From Acidobacteriota bacterium (GTDB taxonomy: Bacteria; Acidobacteriota; Blastocatellia; RBC074), in the NCBI GenBank assembly GCA_016710075.1, contig JADJLO010000041.1, positions 124,001-188,000 on the forward strand: DNA of 64,000 nt, written 5' to 3'. The notes beneath the pieces were generated by a model. It worked only from the letters and a program-made list of their open reading frames with translations, was not told the origin of the DNA and made no database searches. The translations under genes were made by a program, and so were the position numbers. Shown piece after piece: positions 30,305 through 41,544 of this stretch; position 1 is the first letter of the stretch; every line of letters begins with the position of its first letter.

Positions 30305-32149
30305 CTATTTGAAGCTGACTTTGACGATGTTTGCACTCTGGGTATTTACATTGAATAACACGTCAACCTCGCCTCGACCGGCAAGGCTGCGCGGCAGGCG
30401 CAGATTCGCCTGATCGAGGCCAAAAAAATTCACCTGAAGGCCCGCAAAAGTTACCTGTACCGATTGACCGCCAACTGTGGCAGTCACGGCTGATAGATTA
30501 TTGCGGTTTCTGAATCCGGTGCCGTAGAGCACCAGATAGACCTCATCCGAAGCCGGGCCGAAATCGATCGGCAAATAATTGAACTTCTTGAGCACCGGAT
30601 CGAATTGAGCCACAGGCTCATATGATTGTGCCCCATCCGGTTTTACTCGAAGAACCTGCGCCGCGGCAATTCCGCGCCCGGTCGAGTCGGCGCTGAAGAT
30701 TCCCGCGGAAGTCGTGGCAACCGGAATCGTCGATGAAAAGACAGCGCCGTTGACGTTGCTTAATGTCAGCGTGGCGGGTCCGTTAGATGTCGACGGCGGC
30801 ACCAGGAAATTTACCTGATTCGGAGAGACATAGAAAAGCGGAGCCGCCCTTTCATTTCCGAAATCGTCCCTGACGCGAATCGACAATCCGGCGAGAAGGT
30901 TTGGCAGCGGCTGGCCGTCAGGCGCCGATTGGGTGATTGTCGCCATATTTGAGGCGAACGCGACACCTATGGATTCGGAAGACAGTGAAGTTGACTGATA
31001 GCTGGCGGCCGAACCGACGGCCGCGCTTGCAGGAATCGCCAAACGGAATATCGATCCGCCCTGCCCGACAACGTAAAGCTCACCCGACTCATCTTCACCA
31101 AAAGATGTAATCAGAAGACTGGTATCGCGCATAATGCTGAAATTATTGTCTTTGAGCAGAAAGATCTCTCCCGTACAGTAATCACCGAAGACATAGGTGC
31201 CGGCGGGAAAAGTCCCCTGGATTCCCCTGTAAACATAGCCTCCCGTGACCGAGCATCTGCCGCCGGAATGATCGTATTGATAAACGGGAGGGATGAAATT
31301 TGCAGGTATACATTTAGCTGCGTCCAGATTCGTGCAGTTTCTGCCTTCGTAGACGCGCCATCCGAAATTGCCGCCTCTGGTGATAACGCTGATCTCCTCG
31401 ATCTGGTTCTGGCCGACATCGCCGGCCCAGAGCTGCCCTGTCGATCTGTCGAATGACCACCGCCATGGATTACGCAGCCCGACGGCATAAATCTCGTCGC
31501 GCCCGGCTACAGGGCCGAAAAATGGATTGTCCGCGGGTGAAACGTAGTTGACGCTTCCGCTGGTATTGTTGATATCTATTCGCAGCATTTTTCCCAGCAG
31601 ATCGTCAATATTCTGGGCCCGGTTACCGGGATCGTTTCCCGAACCGCCGTCTCCCATGCCGATGTAGAGAAAGCCGTCGGCACCGAAATCGATCATCCCG
31701 CCGTTATGATTCGAGAACGGCTGCGAAACCGTGATGATGATCTTCTCGGCAGTCTCGGCGACATTCGCGTTTGTCGTCGAGACCTTGAACTCCGAAACGA
31801 CCGTCGCTCCGTCGCTCGTGCGGGTGTAGTTGACGAAGAACCTGCGGTTGATCGAATACTGTGGATGAAACGCCAGACCCAGAAGGCCGCGTTCTCCGCT
31901 GAATGAGACCTTCGAGGTTAAATCGAGAAACGGAGTCGGCAACGGCGCAACCGCTCCGGGCGGCATGACCAGAATCCTCCCCGGCTGCTCGATGATGAAT
32001 AATCGGTTCGATCCGTCCTTAGCCGTTGTCACCAGCACCGGATTGTTGAGGTTGCCGGCAATCTGAATTAGCTGCACCTGGTTCTGGGCGAAGACATTTA
32101 TGCCGAGAATAGACAGAATAAATATTGTACGAATGACCATCTTCATCAT
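30305..32149 (-). CDS. PQQ-type sugar dehydrogenase (GSDH family) with TIGR03437 domain
   Basis: 614 residues from ATG 32149, with GGGAG upstream; an earlier in-frame start lacks such a site. Signal peptide: [20 protein letters not shown]. The propeller has [80 protein letters not shown] and [13 protein letters not shown], typical of glucose/sorbosone dehydrogenases that oxidise sugars in the periplasm with PQQ. The last 230 residues are the TIGR03437 domain ([37 protein letters not shown]), also on the neighbouring giant protein. The fusion suggests that this domain anchors or sorts secreted proteins. The frame is intact. Confidence 0.85.
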   Translation of the reverse strand: MMKMVIRTIFILSILGINVFAQNQVQLIQIAGNLNNPVLVTTAKDGSNRLFIIEQPGRILVMPPGAVAPLPTPFLDLTSKVSFSGERGLLGLAFHPQYSINRRFFVNYTRTSDGATVVSEFKVSTTNANVAETAEKIIITVSQPFSNHNGGMIDFGADGFLYIGMGDGGSGNDPGNRAQNIDDLLGKMLRIDINNTSGSVNYVSPADNPFFGPVAGRDEIYAVGLRNPWRWSFDRSTGQLWAGDVGQNQIEEISVITRGGNFGWRVYEGRNCTNLDAAKCIPANFIPPVYQYDHSGGRCSVTGGYVYRGIQGTFPAGTYVFGDYCTGEIFLLKDNNFSIMRDTSLLITSFGEDESGELYVVGQGGSIFRLAIPASAAVGSAASYQSTSLSSESIGVAFASNMATITQSAPDGQPLPNLLAGLSIRVRDDFGNERAAPLFYVSPNQVNFLVPPSTSNGPATLTLSNVNGAVFSSTIPVATTSAGIFSADSTGRGIAAAQVLRVKPDGAQSYEPVAQFDPVLKKFNYLPIDFGPASDEVYLVLYGTGFRNRNNLSAVTATVGGQSVQVTFAGLQVNFFGLDQANLRLPRSLAGRGEVDVLFNVNTQSANIVKVSFK

Positions 32150-32243
32150 TATTTCACACTCCCTTGTTAACATGATTTCAGGAGAAATCATCAGTGCTTA
32201 CCAGACTATTTGGGGGGTATGTGACACTCTCACTCCGGAAAAT

Positions 32244-34162
32244 TCACAAAATTTCGCGAACATCGCCGTTGCGACGGGTGATCCGCTGTCGATCCATAAA
32301 TTCAAGCAGGGGGATGGCGTATTTCCGTGAAACGCCGGTGAGATCTTTGAAAGCTGCAACATCAATTTTGGGGCCGTGTTGTAATTTGTAATTCTGAATC
32401 GAAACTTTCAATTTTTCCAGTGAGGACCGATGAAAAACGAGGTCCGAGATTTTTATCAGTTCTCCGCTGTTGATGAGCATCTGAGCGAACCGCTGAGCGC
32501 GCGCGGAATCGATGCCGAATTGAGGGGCGGCGGAGCGATGGCGTCTTCGAGCGAAATCGGCTGGAGGTCCGCGCGAGCATAAAGTTCGGCCAGATGATCT
32601 TTTGCGGCCTGTTCATCGGCGCTCAGAGCCACACGATGAGTCGAGAGCCTGATCAGATCCTTCTCCGCGACGATTTCGTTTTTTTCGGAAAGCTGAGAGA
32701 TAACCGCGCGGAAGATTTCCTGAGGCAGATGCGAGAAGATGCGTTCGCGCAGTTCCTCGCGACCCATGCCCGATTCGAGAGGCGATTTCTGATGAAAGGC
32801 CTTGAGCATGGCGCGGACCTTCTTCGAAAGTTCTTCGAACGCGGGGCGCGAGACGAGCAGCAGCGGGTTGAGTGAGGCGGCGACGGCCCGGCGCGATTTT
32901 GTCATGGTCTCGGCGGCCTTTGCGATCAGGTCATCCGGCGATCCGCTTCTGGCCGCGATGTCGGAGAGTGTCATGCCGGATTCGCCGGCCATCTCCACAA
33001 AAAGAGCGATGCGCTCTGACACTCCGGCTGCCGCTAAAGTCTCAAGCCGGGCGATGACGGCGGCACCGTCCCGGCGGCGATGCTTCTGAGGCAGCGAATC
33101 GACGACAGTGCCGCCGCCGATCGTGACGGTGGGCGAATAGCTCCGGATGATGAAATGATCTCCGGGAAGCGTCAGTGCCGGCGATTCAAGACGAAGTTGA
33201 GCAAAACTCGAACTGCCCGCTGTGATCTCGTTGCTTTGAGGAAAGATGACGCGAGCCAGCACTTCGGCGGTTCCGATGTGAAGATGGACGCGCGAGCGAT
33301 TTCGAAGCGGCCTTGGGGAAGACTTGAGAAGCGTCAGCTTGACATCGATCATCGAAGCGGCTTTGAGTCTGCCCGATGGAGCGAGAACCTGCCCGCGCGA
33401 GACCTCATCCAGGTCGATCCCCTGCAGATTGACCGCTGTGCGTTCGCCGGCAAAGGCTTGCTGCGTCGCATGGCCGTGAACCTGCAACCCGCGGGCTTTG
33501 CTTCTGCGGCCGCCCGATGGATAAAGCTCAAGTTCATCGCCCGATCCGATTCGCCCGGCAATGAGCGTTCCGGTGACTACCGTGCCGAATCCCTTGATCG
33601 TAAAGACCCTGTCGATCGGCAGCCTCGCGACAGCATGCTGATCTCTTTCTGCAACTCTTGCGGCAAGCAATGAAAGCGCCTTCTTCAATTCTTCTATTCC
33701 AACCCCGGTCTTCGAACTGACGCGCACCACTGGGGCTCCTTCGAGAAATGAGCCGGCAACGAAATCGGCCACATCCGCTTCCACAAGCTCGGTGAATTCA
33801 TCGTCAACCAGATCGGATTTGGTGATCACCACCAGACCGGATTTGACCTCGAGCAGCCGGCAGATATCGAAATGCTCCCTTGTCTGGGGCATGACGCCTT
33901 CATCGGCCGCAACAACCAGCATGACCAGATCGATGCCGTGAGCGCCCGCAAGCATGTTTTTGACGAAGCGCTCGTGCCCGGGCACATCGACGAAACCAAA
34001 ATGAACATCACCTGCGGTCAGATCCGCGAATCCGATGTCAATCGTGATCCCACGCTCCTTCTCTTCCTTCAGGCGATCGGCATCCACCCCGGTCAAGGCT
34101 TTGACCAGCGCCGTCTTGCCATGATCTATGTGGCCGGCAGTGCCGACAATTATCTGTTTCAT
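32244..34162 (-). CDS. selB: Selenocysteine-specific elongation factor SelB (one frameshift)
   Basis: The N-terminus [20 protein letters not shown] holds the GTPase P-loop; [18 protein letters not shown] and TKSD are the other G motifs. EF-Tu-like domains follow ([20 protein letters not shown]), then winged helices ([20 protein letters not shown]). The frame breaks near 32500; the continuation reads [20 protein letters not shown] and [20 protein letters not shown], the RNA-binding last winged helix that holds the SECIS hairpin. About 640 residues, normal for SelB. It delivers Sec-tRNA at UGA codons, so the genome should also have selA, selC and selD and at least one selenoprotein. None is seen here. 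It is divergent from the TamB-Omp85 gene. Confidence 0.93.
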
Positions 34163-34175
34163 AGAATTTGATTAT

Positions 34176-34196
34176 AGATTACTTGTTTCGTAATCT
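34176..34196. promoter_or_regulatory. Inverted repeat between selB and the TamB-Omp85 gene
   Basis: AGATTAC-7-GTAATCT lies 14 bp upstream of the selB ATG. The half-site CGTAATCT occurs again near 34299-34306, close to the start of the divergent gene. It may be an operator for either gene. No regulator is known. Confidence 0.3.
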
Positions 34197-34313
34197 AAAT
34201 CTTATCAAGTTCAGCGTTCAAGGCACTTGAACATGTCTTCATGATTGTAAACAATAGGAACTCCCCCATTTGAGCATGCGCTCTGATCAATTATTAAACG
34301 TAATCTCCTGGTC

Positions 34314-37300
34314 ATGAATCAAACTCCGACTGATCAGACATCGATGATGGCAGACGAGCCACCGCGCAAGCAGCGAAGCCGCTGGAGGCGCTTGCTGCGC
34401 TTCTGCGCGGCTCTCATCCTGATTGCGGGCCTTGGTGGACTCGGGATATGGCTCTATCTGAGATCGGAGAGTTTCAACCGTTTCATCGCCGGCCAGATCA
34501 AATCCAGACTGAAAGATTATGGTCTGCGCGCGGAGATTGGAGGATTCGGGTTATCGCTCAAGGGGCAATCGGCACGACTGACCAATTTAAAGATTTACAA
34601 TGACCAATCCGGCGAATTGATCGCGTCAATAAAAGGTCTGGGAGTTTCAGTCAACATCCACGAGCCATACGCTCTGAGCCTGAGCCGCGAAATCGATCTG
34701 CAAAACGTCGACATCGAGGGACTGGAAGTCTTCTTTATCTTCGATGAAAAAGGGCGAAACAACTTCTCGGGGCTTCACGCCCCACCGCAGGCCGGGCCGA
34801 AACGCTTGACCATCGACTATGCGAAACTACTGGCCAGAATCACCGATGCCAGGGTTCATTACGAAGACAGGCAGCACAAGATCAGAGCCGTCCTCGAGAA
34901 TCTGAATATAACTGCTCAGCCTCAACAGCAAAAACCGGAAGTCATCGAGGCGGCCATTGCCTCTAACAGCGGGCTTTTCGGCTTCGAGGGACGCGATGCG
35001 AAAATAACGAACCTCGACCTGACGGCTGTCATCGCTTCGGACGGAGTGGATCTCAAAAAAATCAACATCGCTTCAGCTCTGACGAATGGAAAAGCCGAAG
35101 GCCGGTTGAGCGACTGGCGCAACCTGCGCTACAGATTTTCATTCGACAACCGGGCAAAGCTCGAAGAGGTTTCGAGAATCTTCTTTCCCGAGCTAAAGAT
35201 GAAGGGCGAAGCAAGCGGGAGCGGAAGTGTTGAAGGCTCCGGTGATCTCTACAACATCAAGGCTGAGGTGACCTCACAGGCTCTCTCGATCGAAGAGAGC
35301 GACTATCGGGACGCGCGGGTTTCTCAGTTCGTACTTAACGGCAAAGGCCCGAAATTCAGGTTCAACAGCAGGCATGTGCAGGCCCGGCAGGAGAGCTTCG
35401 GCCCCGTCACGATACAAAATGCGGTCGTCAATGACGTCAAAGGCGAATCGGCAAACAAGCGCACTCTGATCACGGCCCCTTCAGCAAGCGTCGCGACAGT
35501 CGAATGGCCGCAAAGTAAATTGACTGGTCTCGATTTGCTGGCAATGAACGTCAGTCTCGATGCGGCGACAAGAACGTTCGGGTACAAGGTGGAAGCGGAC
35601 GCAAGGCTCAAAGAGGGTGAAATCGCCGGCGTCGCCTTCGCCGGCGCTACGGCAAAAGCCCTCTACGACAACACTGCACTCAATCTGACCGGGATCGAGA
35701 GCAGCGTCTTCGGAGGCAGGGGCGAGGGAGAATTTCTTCTGCCCATCGCCTCCGGCGTGGCATCGCGCGCCAAAGGAAAATTCTCGAACATCCAGACCAG
35801 TGAAGTTCTCACTTATGTCGTCAGCCAGAGCGGGCTGAAAATATTCGAAAAGATACCGGTTGCGGGTCTCGTCTCCGGCGAGGGGGAGATTAGTTTCATC
35901 GGAGCCAATCCTGAAAGCATCGGCGGCAATGTGATCGCCAGATTCGAGGGCAGGACAACCGACACGAGCGATCAGTTGCCGGTCGCCGGCGACGCGGTGA
36001 TCACCGCCTCCGGAGGGGTCTTCAATTTCGACAAGCTGGAGATTCTGGCCGGACAGACGAAGATTGACGCAGTCGGAACCCTCTCGGTCACGGGCGATTC
36101 CGAACTCAGAATCAAACTCTCTTCAAAGCAAGCCGAGCAATTGCTGCAGATTGCCCGGTCTTTCGAAGATGCGCGCCCGTATATCGCCGAATACGAACCG
36201 CAGATAATCGGTGATGCGGAGTTTGAAGGCATTCTCAGGAGCCGGAAACGCAACCCGGCCGCCGCCGGGGCAGGCGAAATTCAGACGACGCTTGAAGGCA
36301 GCGTCAATGCCTCAACCATCGGCCTTCGCGACGCGCTGCTCGGGTCTCTCAGGGGCTACTTCTTCATTTCGCAGGATGAGTTCCGGATCGACAACGGTCA
36401 GATATCTTCGACCGATGCGGCGTCCGGGAGCGGAGCCAGCTTCAACTTCTCGACCCCGGTCGATCCGAAAAACAATAACGGCCGCCTCGATGCCAGGATC
36501 ACAAAGATGAGCCTGGAAAATATTCTTGCAGCCGCCGGTTCGCCTGATGCCGAAAAATTCATTTCGGGGAACGTCTCCGGAGAAATCCACCTGACAGGGC
36601 TGCCCGGATCAATCACCGGCACATCGCAGCTCTCTCTGACAGATGCAAAGATCGTCGATCAGCCAGCCGACCGGGTGGCCGCCAATCTCATCTTCGACGG
36701 GAAGATCGCGAGGCTCGAAAATCTCGAGGTCAGAATGCCTCAGAGCCGCTTCGCCGCAACGGGTGAAATGAATCTCGATGATTACTCGTTCAAAGCCAAC
36801 GGCAGGGCCTCCCGGATATCACTGGAAAATCTGGCCGAGTCTTTCGAACTAAAGAATACAACCATTGGAGGCACAGCCGACGCCGAGATGGTCGTCTCGG
36901 GAAAAATTCTCACCGGCAAAAAGACCGAACTCGATTACGACAGCCTCCGGCTTTTCGTCACGGCAACAGGTAAAGATGTGAAGGTCAACGGCCGGGAAAC
37001 GGGCGAGGTCCGACTCGGCGTCAGGACCAGCCCGGGTGGCCGCATCGATTTCGGCGTAGTCACCGACCTGCTCGCAGCCGGTAAAACGACGACTGGAGAA
37101 AAACCCGAGGTCATCAAAGGGAGCTTTGAGCTGACTAAACCCGGCCGGCCGGTTTCGATCGAGGGCAATCTGGTCAGTCAGAGCCTTGCTTCGATCCTCA
37201 GTATTTTCGCGCCCGACGTCAATGAATGGATCGGCGGGAAGGTCAGTGGGCAGATTCTTGTCTCCGGTCCGACTTTCGATGAAGCGGGCAATTTTACGCT

Positions 37301-40300
37301 CGATCGACTGCGCGGAGGAATGACCCTGACCGAGACGGCGCTCCAGATCGCCGGGGCCGACGTCAAGATTGAAACCCCCGTCAATATTGCCTTTGAGGAG
37401 ATGCAGATCCGGATCAACAATACGCGGTTCACCGGTTCGGGGATCGATCTTTCGCTCGGAGGGGCATTTGCACTCAAAGGAGAGAGCGGGATGAACTTCT
37501 CTCTCAAAGGATTGGTCAATCTGAGCCAGCTCCCGGCCTTCGACTCAGGCGTTCTGCTCAGCGGGATTGTCGGCCTCGATCTGCAAATGAAGGGGACCGG
37601 CGACAGCCCCGACGTCAAAGGCCGGATCGATCTTAACGGCGTCGGTTTCACATCGAATGACTGGCCGGTATTCATCTCCGGCGGCTTCGGTCAATTGATC
37701 CTTTCAGGCGACGAAGTCCGGCTCGATAATTTCAAGGCAAACGCCAACGACGGAACGATAGAGGCAAGCGGCTTGATGAAACTGGCTAAGCTTCGCCCCA
37801 GCGAATGGAAGTACAACATCAAGGCTGAAAACACCTCGATCGATTATCAAAACATCAGCGCGACAGTCAACGGCAGCTTATCGCTGTCGGGGAACACTCA
37901 GGGACAGACCCTCTCGGGAAACATCGCGATCCCTCAGGCTGAATATGTGCCCGATATCGATCTCGACAACCTGCTCTCGACCGGAAGAAACGGCCTTTCA
38001 TTTTCCGGATTGAGGACATCAGGCGAGACCACCGGAAAATCCGGCTTCCCGCCGGTCAATCTGAATATCCGCGTCGATGCGCGCGATTCGCTGATCGTTC
38101 GCAACAAGCAGATCGATACGGTCGGATCGGGGCTGATCACGCTTTCGGGGTCGATTACCGATCCGAACTTCACCGGGAGAATCGAGGCCGACGGAGGGTC
38201 AGTGCGTTTCAGAGGCCAGCGTTATGAAATAACTGTCGGCCACCTTGAATTGCCGATAGCCAACGGGACGCCGCTGCTCAACCTTCTCGCCGAAAGCCAG
38301 TACAGCGGATACCGTGTGACACTCGGATTCGTCGGGCCGGTGGACGATCTTGACCTGACGCTGAGAGCCGAGCCCCAGTTGTCCCGTGACGAAATTCTGG
38401 CATTGATCACCACCGGTCGCACAGAGGCATCTCCACTGGCAGGCAGAGATCCGCTCAGAACCGGAGTCGGCGCCGCAGCCTCGCTTATCTCATCGGGTTT
38501 TATCTCGAAGCCGACCGAACAGCTCCTCGGTTTGAGCCGTTTTCAGATCGATCCGGTAATTCGACCGAACGCCAACCCCGCGGCACGCCTGACCATCGGC
38601 CAGCAGATCTCAAGGAATCTTTATCTGAGCTATTCGACAAACCTCGCGACCGAACAGGATCAGACAGCACTTGCCGAATACACGCTCACCAACCGGTTCT
38701 CCGCGCTGGCGACTTTCACCCAGGGCGGAAGCTCAACCCGTCAGGGAGTCCAGGAAGGCGTCTTCACCATTGAATTGCGCGGCAGAAAGCGATTTTCACT
38801 CGGCTTTCTCGAAGGCGCGCCGGCGCCGGGGAAAACCTCTCCCGGAAGTTCCGCCGAGCCAATTTCGAAAATCCCTCGGACTCAACTTCCGGGGGCGAAC
38901 GTCAAGGTCAACAAATCCGGAGATCTGAAGCTCAGTGAAAGAAAACTGAAGGAAATGATTCCAGTCATGACTCAGGGCTTCAGCAGATCGCTTGCCCGTC
39001 TCGGTGAGAGGCGCCTTCGCGAACACTTTCAGGAAGAGGGTTACTTCTTCGCCGATGTCAGATTCAGGTGCGAGCCCGAAAACTGCACCACGGCCCAGGA
39101 CAAGGAACCACTGCGCGTCTTCTACGACATAGAGCCCAACGCGATATACGATCTCAAGGATATCCGGATCGAAGGCACTGGACTCATCAAGGTCAGGGAT
39201 ATCGAAGGCCAGTTGCAATCACAGGTAGCCAGCCGGGCCGGAGGCGTCCCCTTCTTCCGGGATCTGCCGCTGGTGGGCGGATATGGCCGCGGCCTGACAA
39301 GCAATGATCGATTGAAGAACGACGAGGAGACAATCAGACGCAGCCTGGTGGATATAGGATTCCTCGACGCCCGCGTCAGGTCACGCCTCGCCATCAAACC
39401 CGACAACGACGAACTTCTGGTCATCTTTGAAGTCGAAGAGGGATTGCAGTCCGAGGTGGCTGAGATCAAAGTGCGCGGCAATGCGCTGATCCCTCTCGAC
39501 GAAATCCGGCAGGTCATTCCCATCGATAAAGGAGAAGCATTCAACTTCAATCGCGTCCGCGCGGGCGCCCAGCAGATAAAACAACTCTATACCCAGATGG
39601 GCTATCTCGAAGCCGGCGCCGAACTCGAAGTGGTCAACGTCGATCAAACCAGCCTCATGGTCGTTTACAACATCAACGAGGGAGTTCGCGCCAGAGTTGA
39701 CGGAATCAATATTGAAGGACTGACCCGAACCGGCAAAGGCTGGGTCATGAGATACCTTGATTTCAAACAGGGTGAAATCCTGACGCCCGCAAAGATCCGG
39801 CAGACACAGCGGGATCTTTATTCAACCAATGCATTTCGCGAGGTGGGTATCAGAGCTGAGCCTGCCGGCGGCGATGATGGAACCGCGCACAACGTCACGC
39901 TCAACCTGACTGAAGCCAAACCGCTGCTCTTCATCTACGGTCTCGGTTATTCCTCTGACGATGGAGTTCGCGGATTGATGGAGCTGGTCAACACAAATCT
40001 CAGAGGCTCACTCGATTCGCTCTCTTTCAGGGTGAGGGCGAGCCGGCTTGAGCAGTTCGCCCAGACGACATTCACCGACCTCAGACCGTTCGGGACGCGC
40101 TTCCCGACAACCGTCGGCGTCTTCTACAACCGCAGCTTCAATCTCAGGCCGTTCACCCGCCGCAGAATTCTTGACGCCAACGGCAAGCCCGCGGATGTGA
40201 CCGACGGAAACGATTTCGGAGTTCAGCGGTTCTCCGCGTTTATTCAAACGGAGCGTAAGCTGAGCGACAGGCTCTCCCTTCGTGTCAGGTACAACCTTGA

Positions 40301-41111
40301 AAAAGCCACTCTCATCGGGGTCGATCTCAACAGCGTTCCGGAGATCGAGGCGACACGCAACGAAAGAGCGATCCGGCTCGGGTTATTTTCTCTCGGCCTG
40401 ACTCGCGACACCCGAGACAGCGTCCTCAATCCGATGCGCGGCCAGTTGATCAGCGCCGATCATTCGATTGCCGCCAACATTTTCGGCGGCAACGAATCTT
40501 TCAACAAGTTTTTCGGAACCTATCAGGCATACAAAACTCTTCCCGAGGGGGTTCCGCTTCTGGCCAACTCCACGCTGGCTTTTTCGGCCCGCATAGGAAT
40601 GGCATCGGTCTTCAGGGTTGCCGACAGAAACAACGACGGCGTGATCAGTGAAAGCGAAAGGCGCCTTCCGATCAGTGAAAGATTCTTCTCCGGCGGAGCC
40701 ACTACCCTGCGCGGTTTCAGGTTCGAGACCGCCGGTCCGCAGGAAATTCTCGAACCCCGGCCGGGCAAGAGCTGCGATCTCGGCGTCAAACCCTGTGACT
40801 TGCCTACGCTCGTTCCCATAGGCGGCGATGCACTCGCCATTTTCAACTTCGAGCTGAGATATCCCCTCACTCAGCGCCTTCGACTTGTCCCCTTTTACGA
40901 CGCCGGCAACGTTTTCAGAAAGCTCGGCGATTTCAAGTTCAATAATATGACCCACACCGTGGGGATTGGACTGCGCATCTCCACGCCGCTTGGGCCTGTC
41001 GGCGTCGATTACGGCTTCCTGATCGATCCTCCGGCATACACGACCGCCACCGGCGCCGTCATCAGGCAACCTCGCGGCGCCATACATATCAGGCTCGGTC
41101 AGTCCTTCTAA
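34314..41111 (+). CDS. TamB-Omp85 fusion (translocation and assembly module in one chain)
   Basis: 2265 residues, intact. One N-terminal helix (FCAALILIAGLGGLGIWLYL) anchors an AsmA/TamB-type repeat region up to about residue 1490. Its end is the conserved TamB (DUF490) C-terminus: GSVRFRGQRYEITVGHLELP, RAEPQLSRDEILALITTGR and FTIELRGRKRFSLGFLEG. From about 1510 to 1865 come POTRA-like domains (IYDLKDIRIEGTGLIKVRDI; EVAEIKVRGNALIPLDEIRQ). The last 400 residues are an Omp85 barrel with the signature RFFSGGATTLRGFRFE (near 2125-2140). TamA and TamB are normally separate proteins that jointly place outer-membrane proteins or move lipids. Here the inner-membrane-anchored bridge and the barrel are one polypeptide. 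Confidence 0.92.
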   Translation: MNQTPTDQTSMMADEPPRKQRSRWRRLLRFCAALILIAGLGGLGIWLYLRSESFNRFIAGQIKSRLKDYGLRAEIGGFGLSLKGQSARLTNLKIYNDQSGELIASIKGLGVSVNIHEPYALSLSREIDLQNVDIEGLEVFFIFDEKGRNNFSGLHAPPQAGPKRLTIDYAKLLARITDARVHYEDRQHKIRAVLENLNITAQPQQQKPEVIEAAIASNSGLFGFEGRDAKITNLDLTAVIASDGVDLKKINIASALTNGKAEGRLSDWRNLRYRFSFDNRAKLEEVSRIFFPELKMKGEASGSGSVEGSGDLYNIKAEVTSQALSIEESDYRDARVSQFVLNGKGPKFRFNSRHVQARQESFGPVTIQNAVVNDVKGESANKRTLITAPSASVATVEWPQSKLTGLDLLAMNVSLDAATRTFGYKVEADARLKEGEIAGVAFAGATAKALYDNTALNLTGIESSVFGGRGEGEFLLPIASGVASRAKGKFSNIQTSEVLTYVVSQSGLKIFEKIPVAGLVSGEGEISFIGANPESIGGNVIARFEGRTTDTSDQLPVAGDAVITASGGVFNFDKLEILAGQTKIDAVGTLSVTGDSELRIKLSSKQAEQLLQIARSFEDARPYIAEYEPQIIGDAEFEGILRSRKRNPAAAGAGEIQTTLEGSVNASTIGLRDALLGSLRGYFFISQDEFRIDNGQISSTDAASGSGASFNFSTPVDPKNNNGRLDARITKMSLENILAAAGSPDAEKFISGNVSGEIHLTGLPGSITGTSQLSLTDAKIVDQPADRVAANLIFDGKIARLENLEVRMPQSRFAATGEMNLDDYSFKANGRASRISLENLAESFELKNTTIGGTADAEMVVSGKILTGKKTELDYDSLRLFVTATGKDVKVNGRETGEVRLGVRTSPGGRIDFGVVTDLLAAGKTTTGEKPEVIKGSFELTKPGRPVSIEGNLVSQSLASILSIFAPDVNEWIGGKVSGQILVSGPTFDEAGNFTLDRLRGGMTLTETALQIAGADVKIETPVNIAFEEMQIRINNTRFTGSGIDLSLGGAFALKGESGMNFSLKGLVNLSQLPAFDSGVLLSGIVGLDLQMKGTGDSPDVKGRIDLNGVGFTSNDWPVFISGGFGQLILSGDEVRLDNFKANANDGTIEASGLMKLAKLRPSEWKYNIKAENTSIDYQNISATVNGSLSLSGNTQGQTLSGNIAIPQAEYVPDIDLDNLLSTGRNGLSFSGLRTSGETTGKSGFPPVNLNIRVDARDSLIVRNKQIDTVGSGLITLSGSITDPNFTGRIEADGGSVRFRGQRYEITVGHLELPIANGTPLLNLLAESQYSGYRVTLGFVGPVDDLDLTLRAEPQLSRDEILALITTGRTEASPLAGRDPLRTGVGAAASLISSGFISKPTEQLLGLSRFQIDPVIRPNANPAARLTIGQQISRNLYLSYSTNLATEQDQTALAEYTLTNRFSALATFTQGGSSTRQGVQEGVFTIELRGRKRFSLGFLEGAPAPGKTSPGSSAEPISKIPRTQLPGANVKVNKSGDLKLSERKLKEMIPVMTQGFSRSLARLGERRLREHFQEEGYFFADVRFRCEPENCTTAQDKEPLRVFYDIEPNAIYDLKDIRIEGTGLIKVRDIEGQLQSQVASRAGGVPFFRDLPLVGGYGRGLTSNDRLKNDEETIRRSLVDIGFLDARVRSRLAIKPDNDELLVIFEVEEGLQSEVAEIKVRGNALIPLDEIRQVIPIDKGEAFNFNRVRAGAQQIKQLYTQMGYLEAGAELEVVNVDQTSLMVVYNINEGVRARVDGINIEGLTRTGKGWVMRYLDFKQGEILTPAKIRQTQRDLYSTNAFREVGIRAEPAGGDDGTAHNVTLNLTEAKPLLFIYGLGYSSDDGVRGLMELVNTNLRGSLDSLSFRVRASRLEQFAQTTFTDLRPFGTRFPTTVGVFYNRSFNLRPFTRRRILDANGKPADVTDGNDFGVQRFSAFIQTERKLSDRLSLRVRYNLEKATLIGVDLNSVPEIEATRNERAIRLGLFSLGLTRDTRDSVLNPMRGQLISADHSIAANIFGGNESFNKFFGTYQAYKTLPEGVPLLANSTLAFSARIGMASVFRVADRNNDGVISESERRLPISERFFSGGATTLRGFRFETAGPQEILEPRPGKSCDLGVKPCDLPTLVPIGGDALAIFNFELRYPLTQRLRLVPFYDAGNVFRKLGDFKFNNMTHTVGIGLRISTPLGPVGVDYGFLIDPPAYTTATGAVIRQPRGAIHIRLGQSF

Positions 41112-41198
41112 TCGAGTTGCCGGTTGGCAGTTGCCGGTGTTGAGTTATCGGTTATGTTATTTACTGATACTCCGTTGGCGAAAGGCGCCAAAGGCGCT

Positions 41199-41320
41199 TG
41201 TAGCAGCGCTTTCCCAAATCGCATCAATGCGAGCCGCCTGGTATGCGGCGACTTGTTGTCCGGCCTTTGGATTGTTACAGAAGTCCTGTTCAGGCGCCTT
41301 GCAGGCTTGCGGTGGATTTC
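41199..41320 (+). repeat. Dispersed intergenic repeat, copy 1
   Basis: This lies in a 430-bp gap without a convincing gene. TGTAGCAGCGCTTTCCCAAA, then TTTGGATTGTTACAGAAGTC and TTGCGGTGGATT recur in the same order at 52688-52783. Nearby are a short tandem of ATAACTG (41455-41475) and GTTGCCGGT repeats near 41117-41140. Confidence 0.5.
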
Positions 41321-41544
41321 TTATCTCAATGAGGGCTCGCTACGCACTCACCCCTGGCTATTTTCTTGTCGGGCCTTCGGCCCTTATGAAGCTGTTTTGT
41401 GAATGACCCACAGTATCATGTTTCAGTCTAGCGATGTTAAAAGTCGCTATACCGATAACTGATAACTGATAACTCTTCTTGCAGTTCGCATATTTAAAAG
41501 AGAAAATAGGGTTTCCCGAAATCTCTTTTAACTGGAGCCCTAAG

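Noticed and set aside
41124..41406. Two overlapping 91-92 codon frames after the TamB-Omp85 gene
   Set aside because: They lie over the dispersed repeat, have no ribosome-binding site and look like translated repeat sequence.
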